Below are positions 46,109 through 58,649 of a DNA stretch of 64,000 nucleotides, one piece after another; positions within the stretch are counted from its first letter, which is position 1; each line of letters begins with the position of its first letter. The DNA comes from Gnetum montanum (taxonomy: Eukaryota > Streptophyta > Gnetopsida > Gnetales > Gnetaceae). The notes beneath the pieces were generated by a model. The model worked only from the letters and a program-made list of their open reading frames with translations. It did no database searches and was not told the DNA's origin. The stretch covers positions 78,937-142,936 of the forward strand of contig MNCI01035760.1 in NCBI GenBank assembly GCA_015680685.1. The letters are read 5' to 3'. The position numbers and the translations under genes were made by a program.

Positions 46109-47480
46109 GTGGTTCGTATACCTCAATGCAAAGTAGCAACATCAGCAACGACCAAAAAAATAACACAGCAATCGTTTGTCCTTAAGGTCCCTCCTCGGAC
46201 ATCTGCCCCTACAACCTCCGTAATCAAAACTGCACCATTTCTCACACTAACGCCACAAACACCATTCATCATTATGTGGCCAAACCACTCAATTGGCCCC
46301 TATCCCACATAAGATGGCATCACAGCCTTCTTGTTCAAGGAAAAGGGAAGAGCATTTGACAGGTGAAGCAGCTACAAAACGTACTACCCCAGGTCCTTTT
46401 GAGCCTACTCCCTCAGCCTTTGCATCTACGCCCACCTCATCACCAAAAGTTAACGCTACTACATGCACACAATCATTGCCACCTTGCCCGAAAGGGTCTA
46501 GTCCCAAACCTAAAACTACTCCTCCTCGAGAAATTCATCTTTTAGAACGAATGGAGGAAGAGAAGGGCAGTAAACAGCAAAAAGGTGGACATGACCTCCT
46601 AAGCACTCTTACTCAAGTAAAACAAGCTCTAAAAATAAAGAATACAACATTGAGCTTGTACGACCTGGTAATGACTTCCACCGCATACCATGAGGCTTTG
46701 GTTCACATGTTAACGTCCATACTAGTTGATGAGAACATGCCAGCAGAGGAGAAAGCAATCCACTCATACATGCTTCCTTCTATCACTAAAGAACTGCAAC
46801 TATCCCAATTGACATTCTATGATGAGTCCATTAAGTAAGACCCTGAAAATAGTCAGGTGATGACAGCACCCCTATTCATCACAATTTGGGTTGGCCAACA
46901 TAAGATCTAAAGAGTACACGTTGATGATGGGGCTGCTACAAACATCATCCTGTTCCCCATAGTGGACAAACTAGGTTTGGTAGACCAAATCAAACCCACA
47001 ACAACGTCATGTTTGAATTCATTCAACAGGATGCGAGTAGTGGTGAAAGGCACTATCGACATTGACTTTGTGGCAAGGGACCAGTTCCCCACAAACATAA
47101 TGTTTATCATGGTGGAAGAGATGCTCAGGTTTAACCTGATCTTGGGCAAATCGTGGTTAGCCCAACTCAGGGCCATTTATTCATCCATACATCAGGAAAT
47201 CCATCTACCTTATGTAGGCAAGGAGGTGGTGATTCATGGTGATGAGGTAACAACCTAGGCAATAAATAATGTAGATATGGAGCAAGGTTCAAAGTTCATA
47301 ACCTCTAAGAATGAGGCACTTGTTTCTACCAATACTAACTATTTGACAAAAGAGCCGGCCCAACATGCCAGCTCAAAAAATGAAACTACGTGGGTCAAGT
47401 TTCCTTTTCAATCAGTAGACAATGACGTAGAAGAATACCACAACACATCCTCTTGGCCTTATGTGTCGCCAAACCCATAA
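46109..47480 (+). pseudogene. Linker and aspartic protease of element 5
   Basis: Pro/Thr/Ser-rich linker (46109-46640), LSLYDLVMTS (46652), then APLFITIWVGQHK and VDDGAATNIILFP (46919), where D-D-G-A keeps the Gly and the first Asp. RFNLILGKSWLAQL (about 47130) is the second conserved motif. Ends PYVSPNP then TAA (47478-47480). The protease is better kept than in element 1. Confidence 0.75.
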
Positions 47481-47639
47481 TGGGTTAGAAAGAAGTTGTG
47501 AGGATGATTGTTACTCATGTAGCATGACAACTCCATTGCTCCTTACCCAATTAACGCCCATTACACATTTATTCCTCGTTTGTTTCACATTTATTAATTT
47601 ATGCTAAATGTCTAACTTATTCTTTAAACCGTTCACATA

Positions 47640-47820
47640 TCCTCCATTTGCATTACGCCACAGCCCACTAAGGCCTAAAATTGGTAAAATTTTCCTTTAC
47701 CATCATCGCCACAGCTCAAAATAGCCTAAAACTAGTGATGGCCCAAAATGGCCTAAACCTAGCTATGGCCCAAAATGGCCTTAAACTATTGTTATGGCCC
47801 AAAATGGCCTAAAACTAAAA
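47640..47820 (+). repeat. Tandem array i of element 5
   Basis: Units with GCCCACTAAGGCCTAAAATTGG, then shorter GATGGCCCAAAATGGCCTAAA units (about 26-30 bases). Shorter than in element 1. Confidence 0.8.
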
Positions 47821-49479
47821 CGAGATGTTCATAATGAATTCAATTCATAAATGAAAATAGAATAAAATAAAACAAAAATAAATACAACATATAACACATA
47901 AGAAAAACAAATATCTTTGCATTTCAATTTTTTCTTTCATAAATTAATAATGTCTACCACATTCATCGAATTCAAATAAAAGGATCAGCTACTACACTAT
48001 GACCCTCCACCCATCCCATCAATTTCTACTTTACTAGGTCCCATGTTTTCACCTGGATCCTACACCATAAAAGAATAGATTAGTTAGCTCAAGCTACAGT
48101 AAAGACTCCAACAAAATAAATTGTTGCTACGTCGAAGGATGACTAACCTGAGATGGCCCCACGTCTATTTCAGGGGTTATCTAATCCAAGCCTACAACTA
48201 GGTGTTGTAAGATCTCCTCTTCCATGATGTTAGCCCAATTCCTGTCATCCAAACCGTGCTTGTGGAAACTTTCTCCTTCTCTATGGATGTCCATCTTGGA
48301 GGTTCAGGAGAAAAGGTAGTAGTGGTGGTCTCACCCACAAGAAAGGTTACTTCCCTTTCAGGGGACTCACTCACTATCACCTGTTGCATGAACTTGTTGT
48401 AAGCCCCAAAAGCCCAATAATGAGTATGTAACTTGACTAAGGCATCCATGTATTGGTTACGATAGGTGGCACATTCTAGCTTATACATATGCTTATGATT
48501 TTTCTATGCCTACCCCCATTCGTAAACCTTGGTGCTGTAATCTTTCCAATCTTGGTTCTTTTGGGCCAATAGGTCCATCTACATGTGCTGCACTATTATC
48601 TCATGGGTGGCCTCATTGTTGCACTACACAATCATCTAGTACCTCGCATAGTCAATGATGGCCATGCACCAACTTCCATCATTGGTATCTCAAGCCAACA
48701 GGAATTCATTCTTGGAACGAAGATATCCTACCTCAGCAGTTAGGTTGGTCTTCTCCTTCTCAAGCCTCTAGACCCATTTCTAGAGGTGTTCGTTCACGTG
48801 CCTACATTCCCACAAGGAGCGTGCTAAGTACAAGGCACATTGGCTTGCCTCATCGTATACGCGATGAGGTACTTCAATCACCTCCGGTGTAAATGCAGGC
48901 ATGGCATCGACCTTAACCGTCCTCTTAGGGTCCCACTTGAGATGAGAAGCTGCCAACCATGCATAAAAAATGCATTAGTCACAGAGGCGTAGCGAATGCA
49001 ACAACAATGTAGAGTCTAGCATAGCATTTTAGCTTACCCACTTCTGGGTTGACCTACCTTACATGGTCAATCATGTCATTAACTACTCCTTCCATGAAAG
49101 TAAATTTATCAGGGGTTTCAATCCATGATCGCAAACGGATCGAGGACAGGCCGAGAGTGTCAATAGTGGTATCAGCTGCACGGTAAAATGTGTTAGTTAA
49201 AATGGAGAGAACCATAATAGGGCTAATGAATAGCATAAATGATAGTGTAAAGCTCCTACCCAGCAAACCCTTAGGGGTGATAGCGAGGGGGTTGCCCATC
49301 GTCACATTGTCAAATATGTTATTGTTGGCACATTTTAAGCCATTTCATGGAACAGGAGTTTTAGTCTATTTTAAAAGAAAGAAAAAGAGAATAAAAATAT
49401 ATATAAAGATTCATATGAGTTATACGGCGATGAAACACATATTTTATTCTTTTTTAACCTTATACATNGAGATACCGAT

Positions 49480-50124
49480 ATTTGATCCTAATCCTGTAGC
49501 AAGAAGAAGTTGTGTACCATGACAAATAATTTCAGAAATAGAGGTGCATCTTGTGTTATAATGTGGCATAGTTTAGGCATCGGAGAAACGTTTTCTGGAA
49601 GCTGGAAAGATGGTATGCTTACTCTGAAAACGGTGTTGTGGTTCTTACCAATACAACAACCAAAAAATGAAATTATGAAAGCTATGCTTGCCGATAAAAA
49701 ATGTTAAGAACCACCAAGGATAACCTCATATTTGGCTTGGGAATTTCATCAAATGCTTGTCGTGCAAGGTTCAGTTTCTCTATTTTGACATATTCATAAA
49801 TGATGAATCTGTAACCATAACATTTGTGAACCCCAATTTCATGGCCAGGGCATGTAACAGTAAGCGGTTTAATAGGTTTTGTGAAGTAATAGGTTGCAGC
49901 AAAATCCAATAAATGAAACAGGGCTAAAACGTAGGCGGTGGACGCAACACTCAGTAATCGATGCGTGAGTAAGTTTTAAGAAAGGGCATCATTCTTCAAC
50001 AGTACGTGCGGCAACTGTGTTGCGGACAATGACGCATGGCGGCAACATCATTGATGTCGCGAACGTTGCCGTGCTTGCTGCGTTGTTGGTATTTCAGTAC
50101 CCTAAGTGCCACATTGGTAGCCAT
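49480..50124 (-). pseudogene. Fragment of a pentatricopeptide-repeat (PPR) gene
   Basis: The minus strand starts with MATNVALRVLKYQQRSKHGN (50124), a basic, Asp-poor stretch like an organelle-targeting peptide. Downstream, across frame shifts, come LLLHALAMKLGFTNVMVTDS and SFMNMSK, then LNLARQAFDEIPKPNM (about 49800-49750). This fits the PPR pattern (LHA..K.GF..., AR..FDEMP..N). PPR proteins bind organellar RNA. The fragment is broken and ends near the N at 49468. The GC content is clearly above the surroundings (49930-50460), which fits a captured host gene start. Confidence 0.5.
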
Positions 50125-50818
50125 GCTGTGTGGATCAGCAGTGCGGGAAACCAAGCCAGAGGTCCAGATTTTTTTCTCTCCCGTGCCTACACTTGTGCCT
50201 GTGGTTATGGGCAATTATAGGCAAAAAATACTGAGCGCTCCCAAGGACAAGGAAGGTGTCTGTTCTCTACTAGAGATAGATGGTGATTGCAGACACACCC
50301 ACACCGTTGGCTCTCAAGCAACTGAACACCACACAACAACGATGTCGGATGCAGCGGCAGAGCCTTCTTCCGCGGTGCGGATAATAACATTTTTCTTGCA
50401 AGGCGAGATAATCTGAAATTATTTACCGACAGTTCCAGGCCTGGCACCTTCACATCTGGACCTAGTATTTTAAGCCATCATAGAAAATTTTATATGGGGA
50501 AAATGAAGATAAATTATTGTCTTTTTACTACCACCAATGTCTACTATTGTATTGCCTTTTTACCATCACCTAGTTCATAAAATTACTAGATCCTCAATAG
50601 TCATAAAAAATATTTATATATAATAAATTTTATTTAAACAAATTAAAATGAGAATAACAATTATGTGGAGCTATTAGATTTATTTCTCAAAAGCAATATT
50701 TGCAATATTTCTTCTAACTTCCTAACTTCCTAAGTTAATACTTCCTAACTTATTAGGCAAGTTACTTGGGAGAGAAGTTAGCTAAGATATTTTCGAGTAT
50801 GTAACTACCTTTGAACCC

Positions 50819-50826
50819 TATAAAAA
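50819..50826 (+). promoter_or_regulatory. TATA box of the family-B LTR (element 6)
   Basis: CCCTATAAAAAGGCTTCAAGGG; homologous to CACTATAAAAGGACCTTCAAAGG read from the minus strand of element 2. Confidence 0.6.
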
Positions 50827-53800
50827 GGCTTCAAGGGTAAGAAAAAGATGGGGGGTCTCACTTATCACACTTTTGGAGAAGCCACTTAATACATCACACT
50901 TTGGAAGGCTACTAGCTAGCACTTGGGCTCTCACTTGGAGACACACTTTAGGTCTTGGGAGAAGAGCATTTGTAAAGAAGAAAGTGTGAACGATTGCTTG
51001 TAAGATGACTTAAAGTAAAGATTTCAGCCTCTTTGTCATAGTCATGTGAGTTATGTTTTATTTTTATTTTGTTTAAATTTTTTAGCTAGTGGTTTAGATA
51101 GTATCATCCTTGGCAAGTAATTTTTGGATTTTTAGATTGCTCTTATTGTTCTTGTTGCCCGATAGAAATTTCTGTTAAAATTTTTCCATAGAAGCGCTTG
51201 TGTTTAAAAGCCTTAAGAGAATTTTAGTAGTAAATTTTATTATTGTGCAAGTATAAGAACCGCTATTGGGATTGTTGTAAAAGAGCCTCTGCTTGTAGTC
51301 ATGTCGTTGAACGATTCAATAGTCAAGAGGGTTCAAAAAATATTTGGTATTTTGATGGGACTAGAATAGCTTCTTTTTATCTTTAAAGTGAATTCTCGTG
51401 GTATTTCAATCAGAAATTGTCAAGTCTTTTAAAGGTTCTGTTTGAATGCAATCGTTGACATCTATTATCTAGTCAAAATGGAGTCTCGTACGTGGTAGTT
51501 TACGCAGCAATTTTTGGTAGCATAATAGGATTGTCTTGAAGATATTGCTTGTTTGAGCCTTGGAAGTTTGAACAATTCGTAGATATTGAATTTGGGATAG
51601 CTTTATTGCGAAGTGTTTACTCGTGTCATTTTACCTTGTTTAAATATTTGAGGTCCACGCAAATCTACTTTCTTTTCTATCTATTTCCATCGAATATTGC
51701 TCTATTTCTAGTTTTCTTGTGGAACTATTTCTTTCTCTGGGGAAAATTAGAAGTAGATTCGAAGAGTTGTGCTCAAATGTTTTTACAAAATTTCATTTGT
51801 TACAAGTAGGTATTATAAGGATTGCATAGACTAGGCAATTGAACAAAATAGGAACTCTCAACAACTCATAGTACTTGGCAAATTTGGTTGAATCTCTTTA
51901 AGATAAGTCATCTATAGTTTACACATAACGCAATCGTTTCATTTTTAACAACCACATGCCGCAACAACACACACACATACTCACATTAACTACTGAGTTT
52001 ATTTGGAGGTATCTGGGCCTTGGTGTTGCCAGAGACCATCAAGCACCTAAATCCTATTCGAGGACACTCGTCGGTGGTCGCGTCCCAAACGGTCGCCAAC
52101 AGTTATCAAACTTAGCAACATCCAAATGAAGCCCCTCTCCTTTCAGCTAACCTAGTAACTTAGCAACATCCTCAACACTCATGTGCCCCTCCAACACTGA
52201 GATGCTCTCATCAAAAGGATCATCAACGGGGGCCTTGTCCTGGTTGCCAAGAGACTCTTCATCATTGGTTGGGCCCCTTTCTTTGTCGACAGGGGCCTCC
52301 TACTCCTCCTCCTTTTCCTCTTCATCAATGGAGACCTCCTCCTCAATAGCTAAGGCTCCTTCCTCATCAGTAGGGGCCTTCTCCTCTGTAGTTGGGACCT
52401 CCTCATTTTTGCCAATCATCCCTTTTGTAGGGGCCACCACCTCTTCTCCCTCTTCTTCTTCCTCTTCCTCCACTGATAAAACATAGTTGCAGTCAGTACA
52501 ATATACTACCCTGAAGTAGATGCTATGCTACCTAGTGTAATACAATGTAGCAAGATTTAGCAAAAAAATAAATAAAACCAAAATACAAAAAAAAGAAGCA
52601 AATACTTACTAATGGGAGGCTACACTCTACGAAGCTTAAACTACAGCTTCTTCCTCCTTCCTTTCTTAGTACATAGGGTCTCCTCGACAAGGCAGGACCT
52701 CTTATGTTGTAGCTTGGTCATCACCATCTCTACAATGAGGCATTCCCCCCTTATCACACTACTAGTGATGATGGAGGATGCCTCTCCCATGCTGTCCTTG
52801 GCCCAAAATTTGCATGCCACGTGATCCCTAGTCATCATTGAGAATGACTCCCCAATAGCTTCTGGGGGATCCTGAGATCGAGTGGTATAGAAGACTTGGT
52901 AGATCCGTGGTTTGGAGATCTGGCTATGATCTTGTAGTACCCAGACCCCATTCTTGTGGACTACCAAGAATTTTTCAAAATTCCAAAGGCAAGCTATGAA
53001 AAGGCATGGTGCATGTTGAAACAGGATTCAAGCTTCCCGCGAAGCTTGACCATTTCTGCCTGCATGCCTTTGCAAAGGTGCTTGGCCCAATTGTAACAGG
53101 TCCCTTCTTCCATGACATCCCTCATTATCCAAGATTGTGCAATCCCAATGATTTTCATTGGGATAGCAGCCTGGGGAAGGCATGAGCACAGAAGATAGGG
53201 TAAAACGTTTTGGCCACCCATAGCTTTGCTTTCTCCATATAAATCCCCTTTCGGTCCTTAGCAACCCCTAGCCACTCCTCAATGTCCTCTTGATTGTGTG
53301 CATATTTTTTGGATATTTCTCCCATGGGGAGACCATCAGAGAGGACACCAAAAAGATCCACAAACGATTGATCGTTGACATCAAGCACCACACACACACC
53401 ATGAATACGTGTGCAGAAGCGGTCTGCCTTTTCGGAGGAGTCGGCTAGGGAAAGCATCTCAGCAGGCAAGACACTCAGGTTAACCACCAAAAAAAGTCCA
53501 TAAGCCCAGCCTCTTGAAGGTTATGGACCCACGTGGTTGGAGCCCCATTGTAGAGCTAGCACTAGGTCTCCTCCACCTCCCCGTACTTAAAGAAGAGGTT
53601 GATCTCATTGCGCCTAGAGGCAATTACAGTCACCTCCTGGGCTTTCTTTGCTACTAAAATGATTCAAACAAAAAATAAAAATAAAAATAGAAAGAGGGTT
53701 AGCAAAATGTAAAAATTACTCAAGCATTTAGCAGTGAATTTACACTCTAGCATACCAGATTTGAATGGCATGGGAAATGGTGGGGAATTTACCAAGACGT

Positions 53801-55623
53801 CTTCGACAGTGAGCAACCTAAGAGATGCCCATTCCCTATCCAACCAACTGGCTTCCTTACATTTCCCATAAAACTAGGAATACTGAGTTGAATAGGTTTT
53901 GAACTCACCCTCGAATTGGCCTATCACACCAGTGCACACATTCCTAGTGGAGGAAAACTCCTATAGGGCCATCTGTGCCAATGCCAAGGCATTTGTGTCA
54001 CCATGAAGACCACTCCTATCAATAAAAAACTTGGTAACACAAAAAATGAACATATGCACTGTTAATACCTATGTCTAATGTAGCATGGATTACACAACAA
54101 AATACCATCGCAGAACTCACCCGTCAGGATAGTAAATGGTTCTAGGTGGGTTTTGAAAGCAGGTGCCCATGTGGCAAGCGACAAACAACGTATTGAATAA
54201 TTGGCAACACTTATACTCAAGCATCTCTCAAATCCAACTTAAGTGTCTCAGGCTTTTTGGATGCTGGTTGGAACCTTCTGCCTACTTGCCCTTGATTGAC
54301 CCATCAGTTAGAAATTTCAGAATACCCTGATTTGTCATAGGCAATAGGGTTTCTGTGATTGCAGCTACTATCTCCACCAACAAGTGTGACCAAACAATCA
54401 TACTAAAGTGCTGGAGGAGGAACTGTAGGAAGTCCCATGCATCCTCCTAGAACCAAATCGCCTGTCACTCCAAACATGCATGAGGAGGAGGGACATTGGC
54501 CACTGGTTCGCTTAGGCAGCATAACTCCTACAATTTCCAAGACAATCAAAATGGGTTTCAACATAACCATGCGCCAACGAAGAACCAAACGTTAGCACTA
54601 TGTACAAGAAAAGTTTACATGTAGCATAGCATAACCCTCTCATTATGTATAGTGTAGTATGGCATTCCCATTGCATGTAATGTAACAAGATTTCACAGTC
54701 GCAAAAAAATATATAAAAAAACAAACAAACAAATGTATGTAAACAAACAACAAAGCAAGTTTCGTAGTGTAGTAAGGTCATCAAACCGCACACAATGCAA
54801 CAACGCCTATATAACACATAATGTGACAGATATGCAACAATGCAACGACATAATCAACGCATTACTATGACAAGCAGGGCAATATGGCAAACTTAACAAA
54901 TTTGGCAATTTAGCAATATTGTAGACTTAAAAGCGTAACAATATGATAAACCTGTAAAACCTTGTAACATACTGGAATGCTACAAAAAAATTACAAAGTA
55001 TAGACAAGTAAGAGTTTACTGTGCCATAGTTGTCCCAACTATAATTTGGCTGTACAAAATAACTTGCATTGTACTACATTAAACACGTGTCTCATTTGTC
55101 AAATTGCACAGAATGCCAAAACCCTCTTGAAGGTGGCACACTACGTAGGCCATGCACTAAGCTGAGCAGGCTTGCCCAAACCCCCACGACAAGGCAGTAG
55201 CAACAATGGTGCCCAAGGCAATACTGCATGCTGCTATAGCGTAACATCTGTACAGCCGTTGTGATCAACCAGCAACGGCAATAGCATAGCGACCAAAACG
55301 ATGGCAAGGAACACAGATTTTAACAATAACAATCGCATAAGTCTGAACAACAAAGGTAATGTAATAGCTTACTGAGTGGACAGAGTCTCGTCCCACACTG
55401 TAACACATGCCTAAGTTAGGTGCCCCAAAGTGTCCTTGACTTCATCCACTTTAGCGAGCCCTCGGTGCTTACATTCGCCTTTAGGTGCCATCACTTCCCT
55501 TATAGATGTTGTCAGCTGCTATGCTATGTTGTTTCGCTTTCTCTAAGCACAATCGCACTATGCTCTAGATGTGGGCTCTATGCTTTGACAAAAAAAATAA
55601 CAAGTTTACCAGGGGTAAACCCC

Positions 55624-55684
55624 TATTTATAGCCAACGCGGTGAAAAGAACTTACCATTTTCACATCCCAAGTAATGTGGGATG
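55624..55684 (-). promoter_or_regulatory. Promoter of the antisense gene, element 5
   Basis: TATAAATA (55624-55631, minus) lies 133 bases upstream of the ATG at 55491, with AGGGGTTTACCCC just downstream. The CATCCCA/TGGGATG palindrome is at 55664-55684. Spacing matches element 1. Confidence 0.7.
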
Positions 55685-55794
55685 TCTCGTGTAGCATAGT
55701 ATTGGCATGTCATAAATCTACGATAGCATCGCATTCCTATTTGCAAATAGGTGAGCCCAACCGAGAATTTTGCCTCACCTTAAATTAGAAACCT

Positions 55795-56205
55795 ACCTGT
55801 ACGAAGCCTGCATGCCATGGTCCGCAAAGACCTTAAACTAGCAACTTTATCTAAAAATACACCATGGTCCGCAAAGACCTTAAACTAGTAACTTCATCTA
55901 AAAACTTGTTCATAGTCCACAAAGACCTTAAACTAGCAACCTCATTCAAAAACCTATGCACCACGGTCCGCAAAGACCCTAAAATAGTAACATTCTACGA
56001 ACCCTACCTGTTAACAGTCTGAAAAGACCTTAAACTAGTAACCTTATCCATCAACCTATTAAGGGTCCACAAGGACCTTAAATTAGTAACATTACCTTTT
56101 AAAACCTGTTAATGATCCACCACGACCTTAAATTGGAAAACTTAGCATCAGTTGCATGTTCGAATCCACTTACGATCCACCAAGACCTTAAATTGGTAAT
56201 CTGCG
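55795..56205 (+). repeat. Tandem array ii of element 5
   Basis: About eight units with GGTCCGCAAAGACCTTAAACTA, spaced 45-60 bases, ending with GATCCACCAAGACCTTAAATTGG. It lies just upstream of the RT acceptor-like site. Confidence 0.85.
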
Positions 56206-56310
56206 AATGTAGCCAAATGTTTGACAATCATTGCATGTTTCATTATATTTACTATTATGCACCATAGCTTCAACCAGGTATCACTTGACCAAGCTTCTTC
56301 TTATTTTGGT

Positions 56311-57600
56311 AGGTTGAAGAAGATGGCCATGCAACATGATCTACACTCACTATTGACTTTAACAGGTCCTCATGGCAAGCTTGCAAGATACTCAAACTTA
56401 GAGTCGATAGACTTGGATGCATCAATTGATAACATTGTAGCATCCCTAGAAACATCCCTAGACTAGCCTGAACACTTGGTCCAAGCCTTAGACTTAGAGG
56501 TCGGGGATGTGACTAAGGACCCTCTCATTGAAGCACCGATAACAACATCGAGAGGGGAAACAAAAATGCTAAAACTAAGTTCCCTCCTAGATGAACAAAT
56601 GCAAAAAGATGTATCCAAATTCCTTCAAGAAAACATTAAAGTATTCTCATGGTATTATAATGACATGTCGAGATTAGACCCATGGCTAATACAACATAAC
56701 ATTGTATTAGACCCACATGTCAAATTGGTTAAACAAAAGGCTCAAAAGGTTAAGCTAGAAATCACACTAGTTGTGCATGATAAAATCGCACTAGCTGTGC
56801 ATGATGAAATCGCTAAGCTATACCAAGCAGGTTTCATTCGGGCTATCGATTACTTGGAATGGGTATCAAACATCATTATAGTCTCTAAGAAAAAGGGAGG
56901 AATATGAATCTATATAGACTTCCGAGATCTAAACAAGGCAACGATTAAAGACAACTTCCCCACTACGGTTGGGCATGCTTTACTCTCTTTCATGGATGGG
57001 TTCTCTGGTTACAATCAAATTTTCGTAAATCCAAAGCATCAGTTAACAACTACATTCATGAACCCTTTGGGTACCTTTTGTTACACTATGATCCCCTTTG
57101 GTCTAAAGAACGTCGGAGCAACCTACCAACGAGCCATGACCTACATATTCAGTGACTACCTCCTAGAGAGACTCAACAATTACGTGGATGACATAGCAGT
57201 CAAGTCTAAGGCAACTATTGATCATCCCACCAATCTAGATGTAGTCCTGAAATGTTTTCATAGGCATGACCTACACCTTAATCCAAAGAAGTGTGTTTTC
57301 AACATAAAAATCGAGTGCATGCTAGGGTTTGTAGTATCAGAGGCTAGGATGCGAGTCGATCTTGACAAAGTTAAGGCCATCGTTAACCTAAGACATGATA
57401 CTAACCTTAAACAATTGTGCAAGTTGCAAGGTAGAATACAATTCATTAGAAGGTCTATAGCAAGGTTGACTGACAAGTTACAGCCCATGCAACACTTACT
57501 AAATAAGGGGGTTATCTTCAAATGGACAACGCAGTGCCAACAAGCCTTTGATGATTTGAAGGAAGAGCTTTTACACCTCCCAACTATTTACCCACCACAT
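56311..57600 (+). pseudogene. pol: Reverse transcriptase of element 5
   Basis: Follows TTCTTCTTATTTTGGTAG (acceptor-like). The first Met lies a few codons in. Motifs: WVSNIIIVSKKKGGI then a stop, IDFRDLNKATIKDNF, LLSFMDGFSGYNQIF, FCYTMIPFGLKNVGATY, YVDDIAVKSK (57181, catalytic YVDD intact), LNPKKCVFNI. It differs from element 1 by a short deletion before LLSFMDG and a 27-bp duplication (VVHDK/AVHDE, about 56766-56812). A 368-residue open stretch runs 56992-58098. Confidence 0.85.
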
Positions 57601-57960
57601 AGGGATAAGCCTTTCTATATCTACCTTGCTACCTCAGACACATCTATTGCAGTGCTACTATGCCAAAAAAGAGAGGACGGCTCTAAAACCCCAGTCTATT
57701 ACTTGATCCATGCATTGATAGCATATGAAGCCAAATATAACGAAGTGGAAAGGAATTGTCTCACTTTAGTGTTCGCACTAAAAAAGTGGAGATACTACCT
57801 ATTCCGCAGTCAAGTGAACATCATATGCAAAAGCAACGTACTTTGGGCTATCATGAACAACTTGAATGAAAGTAGTAGAATAGCCCAATGGAAAGCAATA
57901 ACAGCGAAATTTGATTTACATTATGTGGTTCAATTATCAATGAAAGGTCAACCAATAGCC
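57600..57960 (+). pseudogene. pol: gypsy-type RNase H of element 5
   Basis: PFYIYLATSDTSIAVLLCQK, YLIHALIAYEAKYNEVERNC and YYLFRSQVNIICKSN. As in element 1, the TDS motif is CKS, so the domain lacks one catalytic acid. Confidence 0.75.
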
Positions 57961-58049
57961 ACGCAGCTTGCAACCTCACCTGTTGATGATCAAGCAACCA
58001 TAGAACCTGAATTCCCTGATGAACATGTTAGTAGTGTCAATCTTGTACC

Positions 58050-58450
58050 ATCGCATCTCGAAGCAACTTTACATTTCGATGGCTCCTCAACCACATGAGG
58101 TGGAAATGCTGTCGTCGTCATTTCATTCCCCTTGGGAGACATGCAACCCTTTGCTTATTGCTTTACATTCCTTTGTACGAACAATGTAGCTAAGTACGAG
58201 GGACTCCTCAGAGGCCTCTTAGCAACCCAGCAATTAAGAATTCAACATTTGGCAGTTTGAGGTAACTCCCAACTTGTCATCAATCAAATCACTAAGGTCT
58301 ACACCTATCAGGCTTTGCATTTACAACCTTACTATGATTTGGCTAAAAAATTCTTATAGCAATTCACTCCAACAGACATACAACATCTGCCATGCAATGA
58401 GAACACAGTAGCCAATGCCTTAGCTATGCTAGCATTAAACGTTCCATCAC
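58050..58450 (+). pseudogene. pol: Archaeal-type RNase H of element 5
   Basis: LHFDGSS (D), AKYEGLLRGLL (E), then GNSQLVINQ and VANALAMLAL, where element 1 has Asp in both (GDS, IADVLA). So two catalytic residues are lost here while element 1 keeps all four. Stops at 58096 and 58258. Confidence 0.75.
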
Positions 58451-58649
58451 ATCTATTTGCAACACTACCTACTTCAGTAATAGAGTGCACAGACCCTATC
58501 ACCCAAGCAATACACATGGCCTCCATGAGCGCTGCCAACACCCAAGAGTAGTACGCTAATGTGAAAGCCTACCTGCAACATGGTGAACCCCCACATGGCT
58601 TGAAACCCTCCCAAAGGGATGCAATTTGAAAGTGAGCATGGCAGTATGT

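Larger units (their letters stand above)
49323..52101 (+). mobile_element. Element 6: family-B solo-LTR-like insertion in exon 5 of the antisense gene
   Basis: Starts TGTTGGC and ends GCCAACA (perfect 7-bp inverted ends), flanked by GTTAT (49318-49322 and 52102-52106). Both ends and 51540-52100 align with the family-B LTR of element 2 read on its minus strand. No PBS, gag or second LTR. About 1 kb in the left half (49469-50466) is unlike the LTR and holds a PPR-gene fragment. Confidence 0.75.
47997..55491 (-). pseudogene. Antisense multi-exon gene inside element 5 (product unknown)
   Basis: Exons on the minus strand: 55491-55373, 54568-54121, 54029-53756, 53653-52610, 52472-49260 (split by element 6), 49175-49038, 48949-48148, 48059-47997 (stop TAG). 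Intact donors include GTAAGC after exon 1, GTGAGT after exon 2, GTATGC after exon 3, GTAAGT after exon 4, GTAGGA after exon 5, GTAAGC after exon 6 and GTTAGT after exon 7. The exon-2 acceptor is mutated (CAT for CAG). The phases I checked join without a shift. It starts MAPKGECKH; element 1 has MTPKRECKH at the same place. Exon 3 has VIGQFEGEFKTYSTQYS; exon 4 has CYNWAKHLCKGMQAEM; exon 5 starts MEEEEEEEGEE. Product unknown, about 1,100 residues when whole. Confidence 0.75.

Noticed and set aside
50036-50416. 126-residue plus-strand frame in GC-rich DNA
   Set aside because: The minus strand has the presequence-like start and PPR motifs; the plus frame has no recognisable features.
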